A program made the translations under genes and the position numbers. Of a DNA stretch of 64,000 bases, positions 22,549 through 34,197 are shown one piece after another. Each line of letters starts with the position of its first letter. Position 1 is the first letter of the stretch. Source of the DNA: Amaranthus tricolor. Lineage: Eukaryota; Streptophyta; Magnoliopsida; Caryophyllales; Amaranthaceae. Location: the NCBI RefSeq assembly GCF_026212465.1, contig NC_080059.1, positions 16,768,486-16,832,485 of the forward strand, given 5' to 3'. The notes under the pieces were generated by a model. It did no database searches. It was not told the DNA's origin and saw nothing but the letters and a program-made list of their open reading frames with translations.

Positions 22549-24147
22549 TGTATTCGCAAATAAATTTATTCAACTACAATTATCATCTTTTATATGCTGA
22601 ATGAATCATCGTCATCAACCCAATATTCTACAAAAGTCAGTGTTAGGGGAAGAAAATAGCGAACGAGCCATACACCTCTCCAAGAAAAGGACAAAGTAGG
22701 TTGCGCACACTTAGATGATCCCGCAAAAGGATTGGATAAAGTAAGTGCATACATCTCGCTTGAGCCTTGCATGCAGTCATGAAGAATATCTTGCTTAATA
22801 CTAGTGAAAATAATATATTTGCTGGTTTGTAGAATATTTTTCTTTTCACCGTAAAAATAAGAAAAAATTACCATTAAATATTCCACGTTTGGTGGTTTCC
22901 TTTTAAAAATTACACCTTTAGTATTTTTATTTTCTTTAAAAAAAATCCTACTTTTCCTTCAATTTTCTTTTAAAGGACTAACTAATTTTTTCAACCTGCT
23001 ACTAGCCAGTTTTTTCCAAAAATTTAGAGGAAATGCCACGTGTCCTATTGTATATCGTTACTTATTTTTTCAGACTACTTTAAAATAATCACCAAAACTC
23101 TTAACACTTCCACCCCTCTCCTCTCCCGACCATAGCCCCACAGCCGTTCCATGTACCACTACCTTTTCTATTCCTGAACCAACAACAATCATCACGACGC
23201 AATCCACCCCCTTTTCTGCGAGGTTTTAACTTCGTGAATAGATTGAAATCATTAGATTGGAGAACATAGAGGGGGAGAGAGAGAGAGAGAGAGAAAAAAA
23301 AAGATGTGGATATAGAAAGTTAGGTAAAATAATGGTGAGGAGAACCCTCATTGTATTTGAGTTCTACTTCGTCCACCATTATAATTTGTCTGTCATAGTT
23401 GTGTCATGAAGGAGTCAATGGTGATGGAGGAGGAAGGTAGTGGTAATGGTTGGTGGTGGTGGGTAGTTACAGGGAGGGGTGGCAGGCTGGTAAAGGTGGT
23501 GGTGTTTGACAAGGGAGAGATTGTTTTTAAAATTTTAAAAATTACAAAATAAATGATAAATGAAAAGGTAATATGATTAGTAGGTTTAAGGTCATTTATA
23601 CCTTAAAGAAAATGGAATGCAAAGATCAAGGTTTTCAAAATAAACAAAAGGTGAGATTTTTTTTAAAAAAAAAAAACATAAAAGATGGAATCTTTAAAAG
23701 TAAATAAATTTTCCAAAAAAATAAATATGGTTGCAACATGTGTCCTTGAAGTTAACAGATAATTTTACAGAAAAATGAAAAATGATAAACTCTCAAAAGA
23801 CCTGAAAAATAGTTATTTTTATTGGTACAAATGTAGCAAATATTGATTTAGGTAACTTATAAATAATCTTATTTGGTTTAGAATATTAATAAATTGGTCA
23901 TTTTTAATCTTAAATATTATTGGTATAAGACATAATTGATTTAATTAGTATATATACATGCATAAACTTTATGAAAAGTTAAATAATTGGAGTAAAAGCT
24001 AATTCATTCATATGGGAAAAGGACAACATAAGGACAAAATGCAAATTTTTTATATTTTTATTTCTCTCTCTTTTTTTTTTGAATAATGTTATTTTTCTCT
24101 CTTAATGTTATGTAAAAAGTTCATGTGCCTATTTACTTTTTTTTTTT
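22549..24147. other. gene-free stretch between the gypsy element and the nested complex
   Basis: A minus-strand ORF at 22590-22886 has no recognisable domain. Plus-strand G/T-rich words (GGTGGTGG) occur near 23430-23510. The last bases before 24148 are a T-rich run. No gene is supported. Confidence 0.5.
23275..23294. repeat. (GA)n microsatellite
   Basis: A run of GA dinucleotides followed by poly-A. Confidence 0.85.
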
Positions 24148-24163
24148 AATCTTGCTACTGAGT

Positions 24164-24696
24164 TATGATGCAATGGAAGAGGTTGATTATCTGTCTTGTT
24201 CGAAGGACTCTGATCCGATTTGGGGCAAGCTGTGGAAATTAAAAATTCCTCCTAAAGTCCGGGATTTTTTTTGGAGGGCCTACTGGGACATCATTCCTCA
24301 TGGGGTGAATTCTAAGGGTATCTCTTATTTGTTATTTTGCCACCGTTGCGGTTAGAAGGAATCTTTGAAGCATCTGTTGTTTTAGTGTTCTTGGGCTTAA
24401 AATTTTTCGAAAGCAGCTAAGTTTGTGCTTCCTAGTCAGGGGTTTTCCTCTTTTTGTGACTACCTTGAGTGGGTCTGGAGTTGTCATGGGAGTGTGGATA
24501 TTGATATTTTTGTGACTCTATGCTGGCAGCTATGGAAGGCGAGGAATAATGTGGTCTTTGATCATGGTCAGCCTCTTTCATTTCTTAACTGTCGAAGAGC
24601 TATGGATTGGGTAAAGGATTATCACAAGGTTCTCACTTTGGATCATGCTAGTATTAGGTCTATCATACTTCTTGAAAAGGTCCTCCATTGGGCATA
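24164..24696 (+). pseudogene. 5'-truncated LINE, left piece (zf-RVT region)
   Basis: The plus strand encodes the zinc-binding region that follows reverse transcriptase in plant LINEs: DPIWGKLWKLKIPPKVRDFF, then CHRCG, then ESLKHLLF and WQLWKARNNVVFDHGQ. It has in-frame stops after CHRCG (24353-24355) and further on. It breaks at about 24697, where the hAT end begins. Its missing 3' part is found at 56685-57177. The piece is preceded by AATCTTGCTACTGAGT (24148-24163), which recurs with one mismatch right after the poly-A at 57178-57193; this is the LINE target duplication. The insertion was therefore 5'-truncated when it landed. Confidence 0.85.
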
Positions 24697-24928
24697 GGCG
24701 GATCCAGGATTCTAAAGCATGGGTAGCACCATTCATGATTCACCAACGTGTTGAAATAAATTACAGTCGAGAGTTTTGTTTATAAAATGAGCATTCCAAA
24801 AATATTTCATTGCACCAAATTACAAGTTACAATTTACAATGAGATTAAAGTCTAACATAGTGAAATACAAGATAATAACAAAATATAAAACTACAATTGT
24901 TCTCTTCGAGTTCTCATATTTTGATATC

Positions 24929-26429
24929 TGTAGACTCAATTAGGAACGGGAATAGCAACAAGAGGGGGGGTGAATTGTTGTTGTTACTAGTTTAAGCGTT
25001 TTTGCCCTGTTTTTGCGGAATTGAATAAAATAAATAAAGCTTAAACTTAGAGCGAAATAATTAAAAGAGACAAACGATTTTTACGTGGAAACCTTCTAGG
25101 CCTAAATAGAAGGAAAAACCACGACCCCTCGGGATTTCTAAATTCTCCACTATGTTTAAGGCAACTCGTTACAATTACATTAAACATCTTACTTCACTCG
25201 AAGCGCATCAACTAGGCCAACTCTTCTCTCTCAAATTGCTTCACTCAAAGCAACAAACTTAGCTTCACTAAAAGCTAATTCTCACCACTAGCTTCACTAG
25301 AAGCTTTCTCCTTAGCTTTACTCAAAGCTAATCTCTTCTCTAGCTTCATTAAAAGCTATCTATTTTCCCCCTTAGACTCACCCGAGTCTAATTACAAATT
25401 CTCTCAAAAACCCTTACAAAGGATAAAAATTCTCTAAAAATAAAATCAATGAGTTGCACAAGAAAATATTATAAATTAATTGGCATTTTTAAAACAAAAT
25501 TTTCTTGTAAAAATTCTCCCATAATTACATATGATTTAATGGCTCATACTAAGGCAAGTTTTTATGAATAACCGAGTCTCTTATTTATAGAGCTAAAATC
25601 CCTAAGAATAAGGAATATTCAAATCCATTATTCCCTATCAAAAGATCACGGGAGTAATGTGGATTTTAATAACCAAGTCTTCCTACGGTTAATCTTAAAA
25701 ATAGGCATTTAAAGTTGACCAATTCAAGCCCACGGTTATTTAGCAATAACCGCTGTTCCCTAATAATAGGTTCTGTTCCCTTTAAGGCAGCAGTTTTACA
25801 AACAGCTGTTCCTGTTCCAGTACTAATTGCTGGAACGTGTTTGCTATAAATAGAAACGGTTATACTGATTGGGAATGATTACTTGCTAACTTTTAGGAAT
25901 AAAGACGGTTTAGAATGATAGCTAAGACCCATTCAACAACCACTATGTCTATTTTTAGCAAATCCAAAATTTACTAAATATAGATCCTAAAATAAAGGAT
26001 CTTTATTTAGAGGCTCATACGTAAGTAATTTTAAGAAAACTTTTTGCCAATTAATTATAATAATTAATAAATGCAACAAATTAACTTTATTTAATACATT
26101 AACTAAAAATAATAATTATAAATAAATAACCAGAATTTCCAGTTAACGTAGGCTGACTGCAGTTCAGGAACAGTGCGCTGTTTCCAGAATCCAGTTTTGC
26201 TAGAACATCCAACTTAGGAACAGTAGACCTGCTGTCTCCATTTTACATCCCAAGCGATATACTTCTTCTAACATCCCTTGAATCCTTTTGACACGTGCAT
26301 TCCAATGAACTATGAACTAAGCCATAGGTACTATCAACGATCACAATTAATCGGATATCGACCTGCACACAAACTCTAAACACATATTTGTTTAAGTGTA
26401 GTCATCATCAAAACTCAAGAGGTCCAACA
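24929..26429 (-). repeat. copia 3' LTR (left)
   Basis: On the plus strand it starts TGTAGACTCAATTAGGAAC and ends CTCAAGAGGTCCAACA. It is flanked on the left by ATATC. Confidence 0.95.
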
Positions 26430-26444
26430 AATTCCCCCTTTTTG
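26430..26444 (-). other. copia polypurine tract next to the 3' LTR
   Basis: The minus strand reads CAAAAAGGGGGAATT immediately before the 3' LTR start. A similar AAAAGGGGGAATA lies upstream at about 27087-27099, consistent with the duplicated tracts known in Sireviruses. Confidence 0.75.
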
Positions 26445-27680
26445 ATGATGACAAACTTTTAAACAAACTTAAAATAAAATTAGAGTAAAATCAATATTAT
26501 AGAGCATGTCAGAGATTAAAACAACTCTACATAACTTAGTAAATTAACTCGTTACAATATAATTTACCAAGCAATCATAGCAACACAGTTTACTCCATAT
26601 AGTATAAAAACACAATATAAAATATATGTTTTTAAATAGTTTCCAAAAATAGTTAACATAAATCACTAAGTATTTCAAATGTAATAACTTTGAAATCAGA
26701 ACAATTATTCATATAGTCAGAGCATATATCTTATATTCCTATCAACAGAACATTCAAAACAATTATTAGAACAGTTCATCATCAGAGTCATCAGAGCAAC
26801 AGTTCATCAAGTAACTTCTATTATCAGAGCAATATAAATCAATCTTGATCATAAGTATCAGAGCATTAAGCATTAACAAAAGGTGTTAACTATATACTGA
26901 CAATAGATTAACTATACTTTGACAATCAGAGCAAAATCAGCAAGCAATAAACAAGCAATAAACAATCATCAGCAGAATACAGCCAAACAGCCTTAGATCA
27001 TGAATCATAACCTTAGTCCTAAAGTCCAACATAATAGATATTATCAGAGCTAAGCATACTCAAGCATTATTTAAGTTTGTGTCAAATATTCCCCCTTTTG
27101 ACATCATTCAAAAAGAATTGGAGCAATCAAACCACAGCACTACGCATATAGACATAGTCAAAGAGAGAATAAGGATGCACAAAGTAAAAAGCAATAACAA
27201 TGAATGCAAACAAGATCAGCTATGATTAATCGTCACAGATAGTTAGTAGCATAAAGGAAAATGTAGGTCATAGTATGAATTAATACAAACAGTACCCCAG
27301 CTGGTACAAAACAAAAGCAAGAAAAGATTGTTTGATAATAGTGATGGTTGCAACAATTAAGAAAATATGATGATTATCAGGAGAAATTAAGATGCAGGAG
27401 CTTCATCATCTATGTATTTTGTTTCCACCTCCACTGTGTCAAGCTTGGCCCCCAAACGTGCTTCCATTTGGTCCATTTGAGCAGATAGTGAAGCTATAGA
27501 AACACGAACATCTTTAAAAACAAGGAAGCTCGTCTGCAATTCTGTGAGTTTTAGGAGAATGGAGGATAGAGGGGCTGTAGGAACTGTAGTGTCACCTAAA
27601 CCTTGATTTTGTGATGTGTGTACTGGTGGTGGTGATGATGGTATAGGTGACTGTGGTGGTGAAGATGGTTGTATTGGTGA
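26445..27680. other. copia 3' untranslated region
   Basis: This is AT-rich, non-coding sequence between the extra ORF and the 3' LTR. It contains many CAGAGCA/ATCAGAGC words and the second polypurine-like tract at about 27087-27099. No ORF is supported. Confidence 0.6.
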
Positions 27681-28950
27681 CTATGTGGCAGGTTTAGGTG
27701 AGGAAGGATGGCTTGGTTCAGCTGTTGTGTATGAGGCTGAGTCATCATCAATAATAACAACAGGTTTCTTTCCTTTGGAAGCTAGCCTACGACTCTTCCT
27801 AAGGTTTGAACCAGGTAAGGAACTCTCCTCATCTTTTTCTTCTTCTTCCTCCACAGCATCCTTCACAGGTTCCTTCTCAACTTCCCCCTTACAAGAATTT
27901 TCCTCCTGTTCCTCCTCAGAATGCTCCTCTGCCTTCTCAGTGGCACAGGGAACAGGCTCCTGTTCCTCCTTGTTTACTTCCTCCTCCTCAATATTTTCTT
28001 CAACTTCTTCTTCTTCATCGGTGTCCTCTGATTGTTCAAAAATGTTCTCAAGGGTCCCATTTTTAGTTAATCTTAGATGTAAATTTTTCAAACATTTTAC
28101 ACCCACTTTGTTGTTTGGACCCATGGGATAGTTTGGACCATCAAGAGGAACACCCAATTTCTTAAATATCCAGGTCAACAGTCCACCATATCCTAACACA
28201 TTCCTTTTAAAAATACAATCATTTAAATGACAAATCATTAAAGAAGGAAAATTAATCTTGATGTGGTTCGCCAGACAGTAGATCAACGTAGCATCCCTCA
28301 AACTAACCTCACTTCTTTTAGATGTGCGAGGCAAAATAAATCGTCTTGCTATATTGTATAACAACTTGTGCATAGGTAACAGCACATTGTGACTAACCTT
28401 TCCTCTTTTTTCTTTCAACCCTAAAAACTTCCAAACTGTGTTCTCATTTATACCAGAAAAATCAATTTTTGACCCAACAATGTAAACATCAAATCCAGTG
28501 GAGGGAACACCTAACCATCCTCCTAAAATCAAACTATTAAATTCAATTTTAATCCCCTTAACAACACTAGTACAAACGCCATGGTCAAAAGAAAAATTTT
28601 GAAACAAACTCGCGCATCAAGTTGGGGTTCATTGGGTTGCAACAGTGTTCTGCCATTAAAGATTCCCAACATTGATTTTGCAAAATGGCGTGAAATTGAG
28701 GAAAGAAATTAGATTCATACCATTGTTTGTCTAGCCCGAAACCAACAATCATTTCTTTGGATATCTCCTCAGCACTAATTGGAACAACAACTTTTGCCCT
28801 TTTTTAAGATGATTTCTTTACTGTAGAGTCCCTCTCTCTCTTTTTGGTTTCATGCACTCCAGAGGCAACCGGGGTTTCCTGTTGCTTTCTTGATGAGAAC
28901 TCAGTTTCGGTAATGAGAGGTGTTGGATGGATGATTTGTAGAGGTTTGGG
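27681..28950 (-). pseudogene. env-position extra ORF of the Sirevirus-like element
   Basis: It lies between RNase H and the 3' LTR on the sense strand, where Sireviruses carry an 'env-like' ORF of unknown function. The best frame (28607-27681, 308 codons counted from a TTG) has a globular part with GIKIEFNSLILGGWLGVP and LRDATLIYCLANHIKINFP, as in the 'putative plant transposon protein' family. This is followed by an extremely acidic Glu-rich tail and a basic NLRKSRRLASKGKK stretch. The N-terminal part (LDKQWYESNFFPQFHAIL and upstream) is in another frame up to about 28950, with a stop (28805-28807) and a frame change near 28600. No signal peptide or membrane segment is evident, so a true envelope role is not supported. 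Confidence 0.7.
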
Positions 28951-29493
28951 TTGCTTAATCTTTGGTGTTTGGTTCTTGGTTTTTATGGTGGTTTGAAGAA
29001 TTGATGGAGCGAGATTTTGCAGGAAATGTGAGAGGATGAAGATGATTTTGGGATTCAGGGTTGATTGCGTTTGAGGATGAAGGGTTTAGGGCTTGGCGTG
29101 TGAGAGTGTATAAAATGAATGTGAGGGGACGTGTGTTTAGGTGATTCATGTTCCTTATTTAATTCGCGCACATGAACACAAAATGTGAAATGGAAACAGA
29201 CGAATTTAGTGAAGAACTATGATGATTTAACTCCCGCTATTTTAATAGAAATTGCTGGGTAAATATATATATTAAATATTATGAAATTTTTATGAAAATG
29301 AAAAATAAATGAAGGTTTTATGCTACTATAATCTGAACAAATCAAACAAGCAATCATATGAGCATTCACAGTATATACTTTTAAATGGTGCGTACCTGAT
29401 CCTTTCGATAATCGATTTTTCAATCAAGATTTTGTGGTTGATCGACCTTTTCAATTTTCATTCTGACTTTAAGGATCACATATGTCACTCACT

Positions 29494-31091
29494 TCAATGC
29501 AGCATGATCATGCCAAGTTCCAATCTCGTTTTTTCATGTTGTTCCCTTGGAAGTGGTTTAGTCATGATATCTGCTATTTGCTCGTTGGAGTTTACATGCT
29601 TTAAAATAATATTTTTATTTTCAACATGATCCTTAAGAAAATGATGCCTAATGTGGATGTGTTTTACTCGTGAATGATGCACTGGATCTTTAGATATGCA
29701 TATGGCACTGGTATTATTACAATAAATAAGAACACATTCAAACTTAATACCAAAATCTCTTAAAGCATTTGGGAACAGCAAGCTGCTGCTGCTACGTATT
29801 CAGCTTCGGCAGTGGATAATGCAATAGTGTTTTGTTGTTTTGAACACCATGACACTAAACATGAGCCAAGAAATTGTACCATACCTGACGTACTTTTTCT
29901 ATTAACTAGATCACCTGCATAATCTGCATCACTAAAACCTTTTAAATCATAAACATCACTTTTAGGATAAAATAAGGACAAGTCTTCTGTTCCCTTCAAG
30001 TATCTCAAAATTCGTTTTACTGCTGTGAGATGTGATTCTTTGGGGTTGGACTGAAATCTAGCACATAAACCAACACTAAAAGAAATATCGGGTCTTCTAG
30101 CAGTTAGATATAACAAAGAACCAATCATGCCTCGATACATGGTTTGATCAATAGTTGTTCTATTTGGGTCTTCATCTAATCTAACACTTGTAGCCATAGG
30201 TGTATGGTTGGTTTTAGCATTGTTTAGTCCATATTTCTTAAGAAGTTCTTTGATGTATTTTTGTTGATGAATAAAAATACCATTTTCAGTTTGTTTAATT
30301 TGCAACCCAAGGAAGAAGTTTAGTTCTCCCATCATACTCATTTCAAATTCATTGCTCATTAGGTTAGCAAATCCTTTACATAGCAATTCATTCGTGGCTC
30401 CAAAAATAATATCATCAACATATATTTGAACAACTAGAATATCAGAACCTTTATTTTTAAAGAATAAGGTTTTATCAATTTTACCTCTAACAAAGTCATT
30501 TTGGATTAAAAACTTTGATAGTCTTTCATACCATTGCTTTGGAGCTTGTTTCAAGCCATAGAGAGCTTTATCAAGCTTGTAGACATGATCAAGACATGAG
30601 GTATTTTCAAAGCCTGGTGGTTGTTCAACAAAAACTTCTTCATCAAGAAAACCATTTAAGAAAGCACATTTCACGTCCATTTGATATAATTTAAAATTCA
30701 TGAAAGCAGCAAAAGAAATTAAAATTCTAATAGCCTCTAACCTTGCTACCGGAGCAAATGTCTCGGTGTAATCAATACCTTCTTGTTGATTGTATCCTTT
30801 GACCACGAGCCTTGATTTGTTTCTAACAATTATTCCATGCTCATCTAGTTTATTCCGAAATACCCATTTCAAACCAATTACCTTTTTGTGTTTCGGTTTG
30901 GGTTCCATGTGCCATACTTTATTTCTTTCAAATTCATTTAATTCATCTTGCATGGCTACAACCCATTCGGAATCCTTTAGATCTTCTTCATGATTCTTGG
31001 GCTCGAGTGATGATAGGAACGCAAAGTGTGCACAAAAGTTTCTCATTTGAGATCTAGTTTGTGTTCCTTTATTCAAATCACTTATAATCAA
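29494..31091 (-). pseudogene. copia reverse transcriptase-RNase H, copy A
   Basis: Frame 31091-29760 has the copia RT ([49 protein letters not shown]), then [20 protein letters not shown] and the RNase H start [16 protein letters not shown] with [15 protein letters not shown] 17-bp deletion relative to copy B shifts the frame at about 29770, so the C-terminus (KHIHIRHHFLKDHVE, MTKPLPREQ) is in the neighbouring frame 29781-29494. Apart from this lesion the reading is intact. The first in-frame ATG is at or near 31091, after a nonsense codon shared with copy B. Confidence 0.9.
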
Positions 31092-31118
31092 ATCAAGAGG
31101 ATGATAACTTTGATATTT

Positions 31119-32341
31119 TCAAGGTTTGGGCACAAATTCTCTTGTGGGAACAGTAGCATGTTCTGGTTCATCAGCTTGATTGACATTCTGTTCAGCTACT
31201 GGATCAACTTGCTCGTCTGTGGGAACAGCTGTATTGGGAACAGTCTGCTGGTCCCGTTGAACTGGCAGTTCCAGATTATGATCAGGCCTTTCTGCTTCTT
31301 CTGGAAACGGCTGTTCACCTGCTGTTCCTTGATCTTGCACTTTCAATTCTTCATCATCGTGTTCTAGATTTGTAAGACCTATCTTATAATTTTTTGTATC
31401 CTGTTCACTTGACAAAAAGTTAGTTTCATCGACAATTATGTGAACGGACTCTTCCACACTCATTGTTCTTTTGTTATAAACTCTGTAAGCCTTACTATGT
31501 GATGAGTAGCCAAGAAATACTGCTTCATCACTTCTTTCATCAAATTTACCTATATTTCGTTTTCCATTCACATGAACAAAACATTTACATCCAAACACAC
31601 GAAAATAGGAAATATTTGGTTTAACACCTTTAAGCAATTCATAAGGTGTCTTAGAAGTGATTGGTCTTATTAACACTCGATTCAAAATGTAACATGCAGT
31701 ATTAACAGCCTCGGCCCAAAAATTTCTAGGTAAACCACTAGCGATTAATATGGTTCTAGCCATTTCCTCTAAAGTTCTATTTTTCCTTTCTACTACACCA
31801 TTTTGTTGTGGTGTTCGTGGTGCCGAAAAATTATGACTTAGTCCATGCTCATTGCAATAATTCATGAAACTTGAATTTTCGAATTCTCTACCATGATCTG
31901 ACCTTATGTGAATAATTTGATTATTGGTAGATTTTTGTATTTTGTTAGCGAAAGAAACAAACTCATTAAAAGCTTCATCTTTACTAACTAAAAATAAAGT
32001 CCATGTAAATCTACTATAATTATCAACAATAACAAACACATATCTTTTGCCACTACGGCTTTGTGTTCTCATAGGTCCACATAGATCCATATGTAATAAT
32101 TCAAGTGGTTTAGAGGTGGTCACAACATTCTTTGGTTTAAAAGATGACCTAACTTGTTTTCCTTTGGCACAAGGATCACAAATTTCATCCCTAAGGAATT
32201 TTATAGCTGGTAGTCCTCTAACTAGGTCTTTTGATCTTAATGTATTAATCAATGTATAACTAGCATGACCTAGACGCTTATGCCAAAGAAGTGGGTCGTC
32301 TTCTATAACGCTTAGACACGTTAGACTGGTTTTGGGAACAG
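31119..32341 (-). pseudogene. copia integrase, copy A (5'-truncated)
   Basis: It starts abruptly at the virus junction (32341), within the GAG-pre-integrase region (LLWHKRLGHASYTLINTLRS). It keeps the CDPCAKGKQ zinc residues and the core motifs LLHMDLCGPM, HIRSDHGREFEN and PQQNGVVERKNRTLEE (D, D, E). It has the long Pro/Glu-rich C-terminal linker and ends at a stop (31119) that copy B also has. Gag and protease are absent upstream. Confidence 0.9.
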
Positions 32342-32445
32342 AGCAATAGGGAGTACAGGATCGATAGAGAAAATAATTTAATAATTTTGTGGATATAAAT
32401 CTTATTATATAATTGATAATAATAAGATAAGTAAAGAAAGTTAGA

Positions 32446-32871
32446 TTTATTTGAGATAAGACTTAAATAAAAGAAAATTACAGGATGCTCTCATCTTAGA
32501 GCTAGACACTTAATTTATACACAAAGGAAGAGATAAGGTGCAATCTGCTCTTCCAATAAGAAAGTAAAGAGAAAAAGTAAATAGTACAAACATAATTATT
32601 AAAGTTACACTATAATATTGTAGAAGATGCTTTGAATTACTATTGAAGATGCTTTACTGTTGAAGATGCTTTGAATCACTGTTGGAGATGCTTTACTATT
32701 GAAGATGCTCTGAATTAATGTTGGAGATGCTTTTGATTTCGTCATTGTTTACGTTTGTGCTTCCGGATGAATTAATTTGAGTTGTTGAACATTTGAATGA
32801 TACTTTTGATTTCGTCATTGCCTACGTTTGTGCTTCCGGATGAATTAATTTGAGTTGTTGAACATTTGAAT
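32446..32871 (-). promoter_or_regulatory. viral promoter/leader region, left copy, pointing left into copia copy A
   Basis: Mirror image of 42395-42820. It contains tandem units with TGACG words (about 32745-32871), GAAGATGCTTT-type short repeats and a minus-strand TATAAA at 32514-32519. If active it would transcribe the minus strand, which is the sense direction of the copia pol copy A. Confidence 0.6.
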
Positions 32872-32892
32872 TGAACTTTTGTGAACTCAATA

Positions 32893-34197
32893 TTAAAAGT
32901 CATATGGATCTTGAGCAAATGGGCCACCAAATGTTGGATCATAAGACTCATTTGAAAACTCCGATAAAATCTCATCAGAGGATTCTTCTGATAATATTTT
33001 CTTTGCATATTGTGGATCTTCAAGAATCTTTTTGAGAATAGCTTTCTGGACTTTAGATAATGATTCTGAATTTGGACTTTCTACTTTGGGGTTTTTATTG
33101 TGTTGAGGAGAGTTTGAATTTGATGTTGCTTTTGAGGGTGAAGGTTTGTTGGTGGTTGATGGAGATTGGTATTCCATTTTCATACCGGTTTGAAAAAAGG
33201 AGATAACATTTTTTGTTGAACAAATTTCTAAGGTAAATTTGTCCCACCATTTAATTTTGAATTCTCTTATTAACGAATATGGATATGGACGTGGAAGGTG
33301 TTGTTTGAGACAGTAACTCCAACATAGAATCCATGGAATTTTAAATTCTGCATGAAACATGACTGGAGTTTCATAAGCTTGATAATTTGAATTGGCAACA
33401 AAAGTTGTGAAACCCTCATTGCATTCTTTTGGATAAATTTGAGGAGTTGGTCCAAATAAATACCACCAATGATAAAACCACATAGGATATTTCTTTGGAC
33501 AATATTTGTCAAATATAAAAAACCATGAATGATCAAATGGTCTGAATAAAAATGCTCTATACCAGGCCATTTTGTAATCATAGTATGAGTAATTTTGAGG
33601 GAAAAATCTTTTTGAAAAAATTCGTTCTGCATAAGGGTCTCCCCATTCTACAGAAGAAATAATTTTCTTAAAAATACATTTTGAATAAATTATTTTTTCT
33701 GAAGAATCCTTGATATGTTGGATTTCAACAGAGTTTGAATCTACTAAAATAAATTCATAAAACCTTTGAGTTTTAAAACGATTTTCTGGTATCCATTCGC
33801 AACCTTTTGGAAAAGTTTTTTGATTGATTGAATTAATAATTTGTGGGCTTTGAGGAATTGTAAAATTAGTGAGATATACATTTTCTATTTCGGTTTTTGT
33901 AATGTATGCAGATTTGGTAAAGCTTTGTGTTGGTATTTTTGTAGTTGGTTCTTTTTGTTTTGAATTTGGAATAATATTTTGTGAAGTAGGCTCTTGAACA
34001 ATTTGTGAATATGGAAGTGGGGGAAAATCATTTAGTTGAGTAAATTTGTTTGAAATGGATAGGGTAGTTTGAAGATTTTTGGAGGATGAAAATTTATTTT
34101 GTTCTGTTTTGTTTGGTTTTGGATCTGGTTCCATTTCGTAATCATCTGAACTCTGGAACCCTTTGAGTTTTTCTTGCTGATTCTTCTTCCTTGGCAT
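32893..34197 (-). CDS. endogenous caulimovirid ORF2, left copy
   Basis: An open 434-codon frame on the minus strand, near-identical to 41069-42373. The N-terminal third is rich in Asn, Lys, Ser and Gln. The middle is aromatic, with YDYKMAWYRAF, FRPFDHSWFFIFDKY and MWFYHWWYLFGPTP. The Ser-rich tail ends in an acidic stretch (LSEESSDEILSEF). I do not recognise a catalytic motif. The position after RNase H and the ~50-kDa size fit the ORF2 of unknown function described for florendoviruses. It overlaps the RNase H end by about 56 bp. It has stayed open although neighbouring viral frames are broken. Confidence 0.75.
   Translation of the reverse strand: MPRKKNQQEKLKGFQSSDDYEMEPDPKPNKTEQNKFSSSKNLQTTLSISNKFTQLNDFPPLPYSQIVQEPTSQNIIPNSKQKEPTTKIPTQSFTKSAYITKTEIENVYLTNFTIPQSPQIINSINQKTFPKGCEWIPENRFKTQRFYEFILVDSNSVEIQHIKDSSEKIIYSKCIFKKIISSVEWGDPYAERIFSKRFFPQNYSYYDYKMAWYRAFLFRPFDHSWFFIFDKYCPKKYPMWFYHWWYLFGPTPQIYPKECNEGFTTFVANSNYQAYETPVMFHAEFKIPWILCWSYCLKQHLPRPYPYSLIREFKIKWWDKFTLEICSTKNVISFFQTGMKMEYQSPSTTNKPSPSKATSNSNSPQHNKNPKVESPNSESLSKVQKAILKKILEDPQYAKKILSEESSDEILSEFSNESYDPTFGGPFAQDPYDF

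Larger units (their letters stand above)
28903..32341 (-). repeat. copia pol duplication, copy A (direct repeat of 42920-46374)
   Basis: This 3.44-kb stretch is near-identical to 42920-46374 in the same orientation. It starts at AGTTTCGGTAATGAGAGG and ends at GGTTTTGGGAACAG. Copy A is continuous with the extra ORF and 3' LTR on its left and with the pararetrovirus on its right. Relative to copy B it lacks about 17 bp at 29760 (RNase H) and has scattered single-base differences. Confidence 0.92.

Noticed and set aside
22590..22886. 98-codon minus-strand ORF between gypsy and LINE
   Set aside because: There is no recognisable domain, no supporting splice or promoter structure, and it overlaps another ORF in a different frame.
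27616..28131. Plus-strand Ser/Ser-rich ORF opposite the extra ORF
   Set aside because: It is the complement of the Glu-rich tail of the minus-strand ORF (GAA/GAG read as TTC/CTC and shifted), hence the Ser/Phe runs.
27681..28950. Idea that the copia extra ORF is a retroviral envelope protein
   Set aside because: No signal peptide, transmembrane anchor or cleavage-like site is visible; only its position is env-like.
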